From NCBI GenBank assembly GCA_016709225.1, contig JADJEE010000002.1, positions 1,984,001-2,048,000 of the forward strand: DNA of 64,000 nt, written 5' to 3'. Origin of the DNA: Deltaproteobacteria bacterium (GTDB lineage: Bacteria; Myxococcota_A; Polyangia; Nannocystales; Nannocystaceae). Position 1 is the first letter of the stretch, and every line of letters begins with the position of its first letter. The position numbers and the translations under genes were made by a program. A model generated the notes under the pieces. It saw only the letters and a list, made by a program, of their open reading frames with translations, searched no databases and was not told where the DNA came from. Shown here in pieces: positions 44,426 to 55,229 of this stretch.

Positions 44426-45031
44426 TTACGGGTCGACGTCGACGCGGCCCGCGATGGCCTCGGCGATCTCGCGCGACCACGCCTCGAGATCGTCGAACGC
44501 GTGGGCGGGCCGCTTGGGAAACGCCTTGCACAGCGACGCGCGTAGGCGCTCGCGCGCGAGCTCGAGGCGAGAGCGCGCGGCGCTGGCCGAGATGCCCAGC
44601 GTCGCGCCGAGCTCGTCCGACGTGAAGCCCTCCCAGTAGTGCAGCTCGATCGCGATCTGCTGATCGACGGGGAGGACCTGCAGCGCTCGCAGGAGGCGCT
44701 GCCGCTGGTGCAGCCGCGTGCTGCCCACCGCGCCGAGATCGGCAATCGAGGTCATCGGCGCATCGCCCGGTCCTCGGCGTCGGCGCAGCTCCTCGCGCAG
44801 GACGTTGCGAGCGATCCCGAACAGAAAGGGTCGAACCATCACGTCGTCGCGACGATCGCGGAGGAAGCGGGCAAACACCTCCTGCGTGAGGTCCTCCGCG
44901 CTCCCCGGCAGCTTGCTGCGAAAGAAGCGGAGCACTCCGGGCGCGTGACGGCGGAACAGCGCACGACCGGCCCGCTCGTCGCCAGCGTTCCAGCGCTGAC
45001 GCAGGGTGGCATCGTCGTCCCCCTGGGACAC
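44426..45031 (-). CDS. ECF RNA polymerase sigma factor
   Basis: This 201-residue protein has a sigma region 2 (LFRRHAPGVLRFFRSKL, DLTQEVFARFL, FLFGIARNVLREELRRRR) and a region 4 helix-turn-helix (LPVDQQIAIELHYWEGFTSDELGATLGIS, seen in parts). The product directs RNA polymerase to specific promoters in response to envelope or other stress. The GTG at 45029-45031 is tentative; a GTG at 45044-45046 is also possible. It diverges from the Ser/Thr kinase gene with only 25 bases between starts, hinting at a regulatory link. No anti-sigma gene is adjacent. Confidence 0.9.
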   Translation of the reverse strand: MSQGDDDATLRQRWNAGDERAGRALFRRHAPGVLRFFRSKLPGSAEDLTQEVFARFLRDRRDDVMVRPFLFGIARNVLREELRRRRGPGDAPMTSIADLGAVGSTRLHQRQRLLRALQVLPVDQQIAIELHYWEGFTSDELGATLGISASAARSRLELARERLRASLCKAFPKRPAHAFDDLEAWSREIAEAIAGRVDVDP

Positions 45032-45056
45032 GCTGCAGGCTAACACGCGAGCGTCT

Positions 45057-46667
<1,611 letters not shown>

Positions 46668-48134
46668 TCACGGCGGCGACAGCAGCGACGCGTCGGGCCC
46701 CGGCCCCTGTAGCGCGGCGAGGAACGCCACCAGATCGGCCTCGTCGTCGGCGTCCAGCGGTAGCGGTGCGAGCTCGTTGGTGCCGGGGAAGCCGCCGGGA
46801 TCACCACCGCGGACGTGGAAGTGCACGACTTCGTCGAGGCTCGACATGTGCCCGGTGTGCATGAACGACGGATGCTCGGCGATGCAGCGCAGGCTCGGGG
46901 TCTTGAACGCGCCGAGCATCGCGGGGTCGATCACCGCCGGCAGCCGGCCGTCGTCGCCGTCGGCGTAGCTGCCGTGCACGCCGAGCGGGTCCTCCTGCGC
47001 GGCCGCGAGGTCGACGCTGGCGCCGAAGTCGTCGAGATCCACGAACACGGTCGCCACCGTCTGCGGCACCAGCCCGACGTTGTGGAACCCGAAGTCGGTG
47101 AGCATCGGACCGCCGTGGCAGCGGTCGCAGTCGCCCTGCGACACGAACGCGATCGCACCGCGGACCTCGGCGGGCGAGAGCGCGGCGGCGTCACCGTCGA
47201 GCCAGGCGTCGAACCGCGATGCGCCGCATCGCAGCCGCCGCAGGTAGGCGCCGAGCGCCTTGCCGGCGTTCACCACCGCCCGCGTGACGGCCTCGCGATC
47301 CTCGGGTGCGAGACCGTCGTAGACGCCACCGTCACCGGGGCGACCCGGACACGCCGTGGCATCGAGCGACGCACAGCCGTTGTCCTGTGCGTCGAGCGTG
47401 CCGAACCGCAGCGGGTCGGCAAAGTCGGGCATCGGCCCGAAGAGCGCCTCGTACGCCGCGCGGTGATGGAGCCCGAGCTGCTTGGCGACGTACAAGCGCG
47501 ACGAGTTGAACTCGCGCGCATTCTCGATCGCTCCGAACGCGACGTTGTAGAGCGCGTCACGACGCCCACCCCACCCCAGCAGCGAGGCGAAGCCGACCTC
47601 GAGCAGCCCAGGCGTGCGACGCAGCACCCACCCGGCGGCCAGCGAGATCTGCTGGTGCGGGCTACGGGTGTCGACGAAGCCGTCGGTCGGCACGTGACAG
47701 CTCGCGCACGCGACCCGGTGGACCTCGCCGTCGAGGCCGAGGGTGCCGGACGATCCGTCGTTGTCGCCGTCGAGCAGCGGACCCGAGAACCGCGGATCGA
47801 AGAACAGCGCCTGCCCCAACGCCGCGGCCGCGTCGTCGTCGGCCCACGCGTTGCTGACGTCGGGCGGCGGTGGAGCGTCGGTGTACCGCAGCGCGAGCAG
47901 GCGCGCCCACTGCTCTTCGCTGGGCACCGGCACCTCGTCGCCACCGCTGCCGGAGCTGCTGCCCGAAGCTTCGCTGGCGGTGCCGTCGACCGCCGCGCTC
48001 GTGGCCGCGGTCGAGCTCGAAGCATCCGACGAACCGGACGACGACGACGACGCCGACATCGTCGTCGCGACCGCCGGGCCGTCCCCGCAGCCGACCAGCA
48101 GCGCGAAGCAGAGCTCAGGGAAGGCTCGTCGCAC
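46668..48134 (-). CDS. Di-heme cytochrome c peroxidase/MauG-like lipoprotein
   Basis: The 488-residue protein has a lipobox-like LLVGC in the signal region and a Ser/Thr-rich linker of about 60 residues. Two heme-binding motifs follow, CASCH (with PTDGF after it) and CDRCH. ALGQALFFDPRFSG is the family opening, and FKTPSLRCIAEHPSFMHTGHMSSLDEVVHF contains the typical tail motif. Such periplasmic di-heme enzymes reduce hydrogen peroxide or, in the MauG branch, oxidise protein residues. The GTG at 48132-48134 is the likely start; it overlaps the preceding gene's stop at 48115 by 20 bases. It is possibly in one operon with that gene. Confidence 0.88.
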   Translation of the reverse strand: MRRAFPELCFALLVGCGDGPAVATTMSASSSSSGSSDASSSTAATSAAVDGTASEASGSSSGSGGDEVPVPSEEQWARLLALRYTDAPPPPDVSNAWADDDAAAALGQALFFDPRFSGPLLDGDNDGSSGTLGLDGEVHRVACASCHVPTDGFVDTRSPHQQISLAAGWVLRRTPGLLEVGFASLLGWGGRRDALYNVAFGAIENAREFNSSRLYVAKQLGLHHRAAYEALFGPMPDFADPLRFGTLDAQDNGCASLDATACPGRPGDGGVYDGLAPEDREAVTRAVVNAGKALGAYLRRLRCGASRFDAWLDGDAAALSPAEVRGAIAFVSQGDCDRCHGGPMLTDFGFHNVGLVPQTVATVFVDLDDFGASVDLAAAQEDPLGVHGSYADGDDGRLPAVIDPAMLGAFKTPSLRCIAEHPSFMHTGHMSSLDEVVHFHVRGGDPGGFPGTNELAPLPLDADDEADLVAFLAALQGPGPDASLLSPP

Positions 48135-50253
48135 AGGGCAACCTCGTGTGATCCCAGGCCGGCGCCGACAGTCCGCTCGAGAAGCCGAAGTTGTCGACAT
48201 GACGACGCGTCTGCGTGAGTTGGTACTCGCGCAGGAAGTCGAGGTAGTCGGTGCCCACCACCGGCTCGTCGACCCCCGAGTGGTAGAGCGTATCGCCGTA
48301 CGTCACCGTCACCTCCCCGGCGGGCAGCAGCCCGTCGTACTCGACGCAGCCGTGCGGTTGCCCATCGATGAAGGCATACGCACGATCGCTGCTGACCCAC
48401 AGGTCCAGCCGCGTGCGCACGCCGGAGCCGGTGAGGTCCGAGACGAACGGCTGCGCCGGCCACGGCGCATCGGAGAAATCCTCGTGCTGCGTCGGGAACA
48501 GCGGACACTGATCGTTCACGTCCCAGTACCGGTGATCGCAGCGCTGGATCTCGAGCCCGGTGGCCCAGGCCCCGAAGGTCTGCAGGTTGATGGTCACGGC
48601 GTCGGCCATGTTGTCCTGCACCGGCGCGGGCGCGCTGGAGACCCACAGCTGCGGATAGCGACGGCCGGTCGAGAACAGATCGACCTCGACGGTGGCGTGC
48701 ACGAAGCTGTCCGTGCCGACCTGGCCGGTCGTCTTCGGCGTGAGCCGGAACTTGCCGTTGGTATCCGAGGCCCAGTCGGCGTAGCTCACCCACAGCTCAC
48801 CCATCACGCTGTCGACCGACCACGCCTCGGGCTCGAGCGAGTAGAAGGTCGCGGTCAGCCGTTCGTTCTCGAGGTAGAGGTCCCAGCCGCCGTGGCTCTC
48901 GAGATCGACCTGGGCCAGACCGAGCGGATCGTCGAACGTCTCGAGCACGTCGAACGACTCGGTCGCGCCGATCTGCGGGCACACATACGAGCGTGCGATC
49001 GGCTGCGGCGAGCTGGCAGGATCGTGCTGACCGTTCACGAACACCTCGCCGGTCGGCGAGGCCGCGCGCACGTCGTCGATGGTGACGAAGGCCTGCGCGT
49101 TGCCGGTGGGCGCGACCGCATCGGCGGCGAGGTGGCCCTGGAACGGGCAACCGGCGTCGAGGGCCTCGACCACGAGCACCTGATCGGGCTGCAGATCAGG
49201 CCAGTCGAGTCGCCAAAGCGGCTGCTGCCCCTCGAGGGAATCGCGTCGCAGTCGCGACGCGCCGGCCGAGAGCACGTCGTGCGCGATGCCACCGCAGGGC
49301 ACCATCCAGAAGCGATGCAGCGGCACCGTGCCCTCGGCGGGTGCGTCGAGCACGGCAAACACGGGCTCGCCCGCGCCGCGTGCGGCGAGCTCGGCCTCGG
49401 ACGACCAGTACATCCAAGGCTCCCCGTCGGTGGCGGCGTGGACCTGACGTGCGGCGTCGCTCGCGGTCCAGAACGCGACGCCGTCGTCGCGCCAGCCCTG
49501 GTCGAGCAGCGCCTCGCGTTCGTCGGCGTCGGCGGTGTAGCGCAGCGAACGGGTGTTGGCCGTGCGCCCGCCGAAACACTGACCGTCGTGGTCGGCCGCC
49601 GGGCTGCCCAGCCGGTACACCGGCACGCGATCGGGCCCGTCGAGCGTGTACACGTGCCCGAGGATCGCGTCGTCGTCGACGCGGGTGTAGCCGGCGAGCT
49701 CGCCCGTGCTCTGCACATCGACCGTGAGGTAGCCGTTCTGAGAGTAGGGGAGATCGATCGCAGGTCGGTCACCGGCACAGCGATAGATCGCGTCCTGCAC
49801 GTGGAGCCCATTTGCATCGTCCACCGCGTCGGCGCTGGGCAGCACGTACACGCGATAGTCCAGCGCGTCGTCGACCGGCTCGAAGCGCAGCTCGACGCCG
49901 CGCCCACGGACGATGCCGGTGACCGCGGCCAGCTCGGGCAAGCTCCCCAGCGGCGACTCGATGGTCACGCCGTCGCAATCCACATCGACGGGCCCACCCG
50001 TGGTGTCACCGCTGGTGTCGTCGCCGGTGGAGTCCACACCGCCCTCGCTGCCCGCGCTGGCCGTCGCGTCGGTGCCCGTCGCATCGGCGGTGCCGCTGCC
50101 CGGGCCCGTGCCGGCCGTCGTCGCGGCCCCCGACGACTCGCCCGAGGCGCCGCTCGGGCCGTCGTCGCCGCAGCCCGGGGGCAGCAGCAGGCCGAGGCCA
50201 CACATCAGGGTCGCACCGAAGCTCCGCGCACGAACGGTCACGAACGTGTGCAT
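48115..50253 (-). CDS. Large secreted lipoprotein, function unknown
   Basis: This 712-residue protein has a lipobox (LLPPGC) and then a Gly/Thr/Ser/Asp-rich linker of about 55 residues ending in a PVDVDCDGV boundary. The folded part is rich in Trp, Asp and beta-strand patterns. It has scattered Cys pairs (GQCFGG, MVPCGG, GCPFQG, QRCDHRYWDVNDQCP) that suggest disulfides. A stretch WDLYLENERLTATFYS and ELWVSYADW recalls a jelly-roll/lectin-like sugar-binding domain, but no family is certain. The ATG at 50251-50253 starts the signal peptide. It lies 47 bases after the small membrane-protein gene upstream. Confidence 0.82.
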   Translation of the reverse strand: MHTFVTVRARSFGATLMCGLGLLLPPGCGDDGPSGASGESSGAATTAGTGPGSGTADATGTDATASAGSEGGVDSTGDDTSGDTTGGPVDVDCDGVTIESPLGSLPELAAVTGIVRGRGVELRFEPVDDALDYRVYVLPSADAVDDANGLHVQDAIYRCAGDRPAIDLPYSQNGYLTVDVQSTGELAGYTRVDDDAILGHVYTLDGPDRVPVYRLGSPAADHDGQCFGGRTANTRSLRYTADADEREALLDQGWRDDGVAFWTASDAARQVHAATDGEPWMYWSSEAELAARGAGEPVFAVLDAPAEGTVPLHRFWMVPCGGIAHDVLSAGASRLRRDSLEGQQPLWRLDWPDLQPDQVLVVEALDAGCPFQGHLAADAVAPTGNAQAFVTIDDVRAASPTGEVFVNGQHDPASSPQPIARSYVCPQIGATESFDVLETFDDPLGLAQVDLESHGGWDLYLENERLTATFYSLEPEAWSVDSVMGELWVSYADWASDTNGKFRLTPKTTGQVGTDSFVHATVEVDLFSTGRRYPQLWVSSAPAPVQDNMADAVTINLQTFGAWATGLEIQRCDHRYWDVNDQCPLFPTQHEDFSDAPWPAQPFVSDLTGSGVRTRLDLWVSSDRAYAFIDGQPHGCVEYDGLLPAGEVTVTYGDTLYHSGVDEPVVGTDYLDFLREYQLTQTRRHVDNFGFSSGLSAPAWDHTRLPCATSLP

Positions 50254-50300
50254 GACCGCCCGGCCGTCGACTGTCCGAAAAAACTGGAGCGCGAGAATGC

Positions 50301-50837
50301 TCAGAAGCGCATGCGCAACCCGAGGCCCGCGCCCGTGGGCCCCGCCCACGGCAACAGCGACGCGCTGCGCTGCTGCACGAAGCGACGGTAGTCGCGATGG
50401 ACCTTCACGCCGTGGGCGAGCAGGAAGCCCGCGCCGACCCCCAGCGGTACCGCGAACGTGAGCGACAGCGCACCCGAGATGCGTCCGCCGAGTCCCGGCC
50501 GCCGCTCGTCGAAGCAGCGCTGATCGAAGTCGGTGTCGAGCGCGGCGCCCTGGCTGGCCTCGGCGAGCTGCGTCTGACATCGATCGGCGAGTCGCTGGGC
50601 GCGGACCAGCTCCCAGATGCCGCGGCCGATGAGGACGCCGGTCACGACCGCGGTGATCGAGCCCAGCGCGAGCTCGAGCCCACCCTTGCGTGTGCCGCCA
50701 CGCGAGAGGTCGTCGGGCTCCTGGTGGCGCAGCGCCGACTTGGGCGGCGTCACGACCTTGGGGTCGCGGCGCCGCGCCTGCGCACCGGCGGGTGCCACGA
50801 GCGGCAGCAACGACAGCACGAGGACGGCGCGACGCAT
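50301..50837 (-). CDS. Exported protein with hydrophobic segments, function unknown
   Basis: The 178-residue protein has a signal peptide (MRRAVLVLSLLPLVAPAGAQA) and a basic, Pro-rich segment. Two more hydrophobic stretches follow (LELALGSITAVVTGVLIG and ISGALSLTFAVPLGVGAGFLL) around a Cys pair region (RCQTQ, RCFDE). Myxobacterial genomes encode many such small proteins with a C-terminal Gly-rich membrane hairpin. No family is recognised. The ATG at 50835-50837 begins the signal peptide. It may be first in an operon with the two secreted proteins downstream. Confidence 0.7.
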   Translation of the reverse strand: MRRAVLVLSLLPLVAPAGAQARRRDPKVVTPPKSALRHQEPDDLSRGGTRKGGLELALGSITAVVTGVLIGRGIWELVRAQRLADRCQTQLAEASQGAALDTDFDQRCFDERRPGLGGRISGALSLTFAVPLGVGAGFLLAHGVKVHRDYRRFVQQRSASLLPWAGPTGAGLGLRMRF

Positions 50838-50894
50838 CTCCGGACGCAACGATAGCAGCAGATCTGCTCCGCGATGCGGGGCGGTGATCACAGC

Positions 50895-52325
50895 CTACGG
50901 ATCTGCGAAGAACACCGCCACGCGTCCGCCCTGCACGCCCGCGTAGGGCGCGGCGATGTCGACCGCGCCGTCGCCGTCGAGGTCGGCGACCTCCACGTTG
51001 TAGACGAGCTCGCCGACGGGGAGGTTGACGGGATCGTCGAACACGGCCGCACCGTCGTTGAGCAGCACCTGCACCGCGAGCTCGGCGGTCGAGGGCGCGA
51101 CGATGTCGACGTCACCGTCGGCGTCGACGTCGGCCAGCAGCACCCGCTGTACGCCCGGCAGCAGGATCGGCACCGCGGTGGCGAACGTGCCGTCGTCGTT
51201 GCCGAGCGCGTACGTGAAGCCGCCGGCGGGGTCACTGCCGGCGATGCAGGTCGCGACGATGTCGATCTGGCCGTTGCCGTCGAGATCGCCGGCCGCGGCA
51301 TAGCGGGCGCCGAGATAGACCTTCGGATCGACCGCCCCGCACACCTCGAACTCGCCGTCCTCGACGAAGCCGCCGCTGCCGTTGCCGCGGAAGATCTGAC
51401 CCGTGGTGTAGTAGCGGTTCACGACCACCACGTCGGGCACCGCGTCGGCGTCGTAGGCGACCTCGGTCACCGTGACGCCCGCCGAGCCCTCGCCCGGGCC
51501 ACCGATGCCGGTGGCGTTGTTGGCGAAGGTCCAGCCCGAGCCGTTGGTGATGCCGGCGACGAACGAGTTGTTGTACTCGCCGCTGTAGACGATGTCCATC
51601 GCGCCGCCGCCGTTGTTGAGCGTGTCGAGGTCGTTGTAGTCGCCACAACCGCCGAACGTGCCCGCACCGAACGGCGCATCGACGCGCGAGAGATCACCGC
51701 TGCCGTCGTTGTCGAGCGTGACGATGGGATCGCCGGAGACGACCGCGTCGATGTCACCGTCGCCGTCGCCATCGGTCGCGCGCACTCGGCAGCTACCGTC
51801 GCCGATCGTGACGCTCGCGGGGTTGCCGAAGCCACCGACGCCGTCGTTGAGGATCAGCGAGACCGTCGACGCGCTGCGATTGAGCGTGAGGAGATCGAGC
51901 CCCACCACACCGTCGAAATCGGCGATCGCGAGGTCGTAGGCACCATTGCCGGCGGTGACGAGGGTCGGCTCGTCGCCGAAGCAGAACTCGCCGGCGTCGA
52001 CCGAGCCATCGCCACACGCCGCCGGGGTCGCGGTGTCGTTACCGGTGGAGTCGCTGGCGCTGGCGCTCGGATCGGTGTCGCTGGCGGGACCGGCGGTCGT
52101 GGTCGCCGACGACATCGTGGTGCTGGCGCTGGGATCGCTGGTCGAGGGTCCACTCGCCGACGCGGTGGCGGTGGCCGTGGTCGTGACCGAGGTGTCGCCC
52201 TCGGTGCCGGTCGAAGCGGCCGAGTCGGCGCCACCGGTCTCGCCGGCGGACTGCTCGGGATCGAAGCAACCCCCGAGCGCGAGTGCAACCAACGAGACGG
52301 ACGAAACGGAGACGGCGAAGTGCAT
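50895..52325 (-). CDS. FG-GAP/VCBS-repeat lipoprotein
   Basis: This 476-residue protein has a lipobox (LALGGC) and a Ser/Thr/Asp-rich linker of about 85 residues to CGDGSVDAGEFC, a short motif common in myxobacterial surface proteins. About six FG-GAP/VCBS repeats follow, each with an acidic calcium-binding core such as DGDGDGDIDAV, DLDGNGQIDIV, DVDADGDVDIV or DLDGDGAVDIA. These repeats form a beta-propeller like that in integrins and bind ligands or surfaces. The ATG at 52323-52325 begins the signal peptide. No catalytic domain is seen, so adhesion or binding is the best guess. Confidence 0.9.
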   Translation of the reverse strand: MHFAVSVSSVSLVALALGGCFDPEQSAGETGGADSAASTGTEGDTSVTTTATATASASGPSTSDPSASTTMSSATTTAGPASDTDPSASASDSTGNDTATPAACGDGSVDAGEFCFGDEPTLVTAGNGAYDLAIADFDGVVGLDLLTLNRSASTVSLILNDGVGGFGNPASVTIGDGSCRVRATDGDGDGDIDAVVSGDPIVTLDNDGSGDLSRVDAPFGAGTFGGCGDYNDLDTLNNGGGAMDIVYSGEYNNSFVAGITNGSGWTFANNATGIGGPGEGSAGVTVTEVAYDADAVPDVVVVNRYYTTGQIFRGNGSGGFVEDGEFEVCGAVDPKVYLGARYAAAGDLDGNGQIDIVATCIAGSDPAGGFTYALGNDDGTFATAVPILLPGVQRVLLADVDADGDVDIVAPSTAELAVQVLLNDGAAVFDDPVNLPVGELVYNVEVADLDGDGAVDIAAPYAGVQGGRVAVFFADP

Positions 52326-52422
52326 GGTAAGCCCCGCCGCGATCGAGCAAGTTGGCGACCGCGGCGCGAGCGAGGATACCACGGTGCGGCGCATGGACGC
52401 CCGCGCCCCGACCACGCTCGGA

Positions 52423-52950
52423 TCAGCCCACCTGGCGTCGCACCTTGTAGCCGAGGAATCCGGTCCAGAGGATGTAGTCGTTCCAGGTCGGATCGTGGGT
52501 GGCTGGATCGGCGCCATGCCCGTGCAGCGAGTAGAGGTGCCGCGCCTCGTGGAGCAGGATCAGCGCGCGCATCTGATCGGCGTCGACGCGCCCGATCTCC
52601 GCCGCGCTCGCCTGCGAGAAGCACGCCGCGCCCTTGATGCGCTCGCTGAAGAAGAGCGGTGACACCAGCACGGTCTCGCGCGGCGCGAAGGTGCGACCCG
52701 GCGTGTCGTAGTAGTCCGGCGACGACAGCACCGCGTGGGCGAGCATGCGGTCCCCGGGCGGCGGCGTGAAGCACAGGATCTGCTTGCGGCGGTTCATGGT
52801 CCGCAGCAGCGTCGCGACGTCACCGTTGCCGATGAGCGGCACAGCACCGCTGGCCGGTCGGCCGTAGAGCCATCGCAGCTCCGCGTTCGCGGTCCAGGCT
52901 TTCGCCGCCAGCTCGACGGCGGTGGTGAGGATCTTGGCGAGGTCGGGCAT
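52423..52950 (-). CDS. Small protein with HEXXH zinc-protease motif
   Basis: In this 175-residue protein the only clear motif is HEARH in LILLHEARHLYSLHGHG, about residues 137-141, which fits the zinc site of metallopeptidases. No third ligand can be assigned, and there is no signal peptide. The sequence around it (PGRTFAPRETVLVSPLFFSERIKGA, seen in parts) is not recognised. The ATG at 52948-52950 is chosen since upstream codons overlap the membrane-protein gene that ends at 52994. The motif places it with possible peptidases of unknown specificity. Confidence 0.68.
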   Translation of the reverse strand: MPDLAKILTTAVELAAKAWTANAELRWLYGRPASGAVPLIGNGDVATLLRTMNRRKQILCFTPPPGDRMLAHAVLSSPDYYDTPGRTFAPRETVLVSPLFFSERIKGAACFSQASAAEIGRVDADQMRALILLHEARHLYSLHGHGADPATHDPTWNDYILWTGFLGYKVRRQVG

Positions 52951-52993
52951 CGGCGGCGGCTCCAGGCCTTGGATGCCCACGGCCGCGGTTGGT

Positions 52994-55183
52994 TCACCGG
53001 CGCGCGGCGATTCCGGCGGCGGCGGGCCTTCGGCGCCGCCGCGACGAGATCGCCAGGGCCGTGAGGCCGCACATCCCGAGTGCCCACAGCCACCACAGCG
53101 CGATGATGGCGTGGGGCGCATAGGTCAGCTCGACGACGTGCTCGCCCGCGGGCACGACCAACGCCCGCTGCAGCAAGTTGGCGCGGAACACCGGCGTCGG
53201 CACGCCGTCGATGCTCGCGCGCCAGTGGGGCGCCCACGCCTCGGCGATCACCATCACCGCCTCGCGCTCGGTCTCGACCACGAAGCGCAGCGCGTTGGTG
53301 CGCTCGTGCTCCAAGCGGACGTGGGCGACCAGCGGCGCCGCGGAGCTCGCCGGCAGCGCCAGCTCGGGCGCATCGTCGTCTTCGATCACCGCCGCCGGTG
53401 ATGCTCGCGCGCGCAGCCACGTCAGCGCCTCGCGGACGCCCGCGGCGGTGTGCAGCTCGGTGGTGAGGAACGCCCGCGGCCACGGCTCGCGCACCTCGTA
53501 GAGCAGCGGTACCCCGCCCGTCGGTCGCAGGTCACGACGCAGGGCATCGTTGCGCGTGGGCTGGGTCTCACGGCCGACCACTGCGACGTTGAACGGCGCC
53601 AGCAGCTGATTGGCGTCGAGCGCTGCGCGATACACCAGCAGGTAGCGTGGATCGGTGAGCGCAGGTCGATGGCCCACGAGGTCGCGCGCGGCGAAGCGCG
53701 GGCCCACGCGGTTGCGACCGAAGCCGAAGTCAGCGAAGCGATAGATCGCGGTGCCGCCGCGCTCGTCGAGCGCCGCGAGCATCGGTGCCGGGCGCTCGGG
53801 ATCGGGCATCGGCGCGAGGATGTCGGCGACCGGTCGGCCGGCCACGAAGAGATCGAGCGCCAGCGACATGGCGACGAGCCACCCGAGGGGCGATCGCAGC
53901 CGCGGCGGTACCAAGCCGAGTGCAGCGACCGCCGCGAGCGACAGCATCGCGAGCAGCACCATGGCGATCGAGGGCGACGAAGCCCGCCACAGGAACACCG
54001 CCGCACCGACCACCGCGACCACCACGCCCGCCACCGCACCGCGACGTCCGCCCGTCGTCAGCGCGGCCAGTCCACGCGGCGCCAGCACGCTCACCGCGAG
54101 GCTGGGCAGCAACAGATAGTGGCCCGCGATGCGAAACGACGCGAAGCCCGGCACCTGCGCGAGCGCGGGTAGCAGCGGCAGGTGCTCACCGCACGCGAGC
54201 ACGAACCCCAGCGCGCCCACCGCGGCCAGCACGAGCGCCTGCGCGTCGCGGATCAGCACCACCGCGGTGACCACCCCGGCCGCGGTCGCGACACCCGCGT
54301 AGGTCAGCAGTGCAGTCGCCGAGTCGAGCGGCGCGAACAGACCCCAGGCATGCGCGGGGATCGTCCGCGATGCGACCACGTCCTCCGCACCGAGACCGGC
54401 GCGCGTGGTGTCGGGCAGCACCGAGAGCGTGGCGGCGATCTGGCCCGCCGAGAGCACCATCGTCACCGCCGCAGCGATTGCGAGCGCCAGCCCGAGCCCC
54501 CGCAGGTACGCGCGCCGATCGATGGTCGGATCCCGCAGCCGCGTGACCACGCCGACCACCAGCCACGGTACCGCCACCAGCACCAGCCGGAACACCGCCG
54601 GGGGATAGCCAGCGCAGATGACCACGGCCCCCGCGGCGCCCAACCACAGGCCGCCGCGACGCGACGGCGCCGCGACCACCCGATCGATCGCGAGCAGCAA
54701 CCACCCCGCCCATGCGGTCGGCCACAGCGCAGATTGGTCCTTGAGCTTGTCGAGCCGCGGTGCGAGCACGAACGCGGTGGTGCCGAACGCGATTGCCCAG
54801 CCAGGTAGCCTGCGCTCGCGCAGCAACGCGGCCATGCCCGAGCCCGCGATCGCGTAGTGCAGCACGACCTTGAGCACGGCCAGCCACGCCGGCATCGCGC
54901 CGAGCAGCAGTCCCACCGCGACCACGCACCAGGTCGTGACGTCGAACATGCCGGTCTGCGGTTCGGCCACGAACGGGTAGCCCACGCGATCCCACGCGCA
55001 CCACCACGGCAGGCTGCCCTCGGCCAGTGCGCGGCGCATGTGCACGAGGTCGCCCCAGAACACGCGCATCAGATCCCAGCTGGGGTAGCGACGCACGCCC
55101 TCGGCATCGGCCCACCACATCGGTGGGTGGGCGAGCACGAAGCCCACCGCGCAGGCACTGGCGATCGCGAAGCTCCGGCGCAC
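52994..55183 (-). CDS. YfhO-family membrane protein
   Basis: This protein of about 729 residues has about 12 membrane spans and a large outside loop, ending in WAPHWRASIDGVPTPVFRANLLQRALVVPAGEH, whose pattern (W-x-A-x-I-D-G followed by R-A-N and VPAGEH) is the YfhO hallmark. YfhO-type proteins take part in glycosylating lipoteichoic acid or other envelope polymers in Gram-positives; here the substrate is unknown. The GTG at 55181-55183 is preferred; a TTG at 55202-55204 would add seven residues. It is followed after 43 bases by the HEXXH protein gene. Confidence 0.87.
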   Translation of the reverse strand: MRRSFAIASACAVGFVLAHPPMWWADAEGVRRYPSWDLMRVFWGDLVHMRRALAEGSLPWWCAWDRVGYPFVAEPQTGMFDVTTWCVVAVGLLLGAMPAWLAVLKVVLHYAIAGSGMAALLRERRLPGWAIAFGTTAFVLAPRLDKLKDQSALWPTAWAGWLLLAIDRVVAAPSRRGGLWLGAAGAVVICAGYPPAVFRLVLVAVPWLVVGVVTRLRDPTIDRRAYLRGLGLALAIAAAVTMVLSAGQIAATLSVLPDTTRAGLGAEDVVASRTIPAHAWGLFAPLDSATALLTYAGVATAAGVVTAVVLIRDAQALVLAAVGALGFVLACGEHLPLLPALAQVPGFASFRIAGHYLLLPSLAVSVLAPRGLAALTTGGRRGAVAGVVVAVVGAAVFLWRASSPSIAMVLLAMLSLAAVAALGLVPPRLRSPLGWLVAMSLALDLFVAGRPVADILAPMPDPERPAPMLAALDERGGTAIYRFADFGFGRNRVGPRFAARDLVGHRPALTDPRYLLVYRAALDANQLLAPFNVAVVGRETQPTRNDALRRDLRPTGGVPLLYEVREPWPRAFLTTELHTAAGVREALTWLRARASPAAVIEDDDAPELALPASSAAPLVAHVRLEHERTNALRFVVETEREAVMVIAEAWAPHWRASIDGVPTPVFRANLLQRALVVPAGEHVVELTYAPHAIIALWWLWALGMCGLTALAISSRRRRRPAAAGIAARR

Positions 55184-55229
55184 GGACGAGCGCGATGGTA
55201 TCAAACGACCGCGACCGCAGCCGCGTCGC

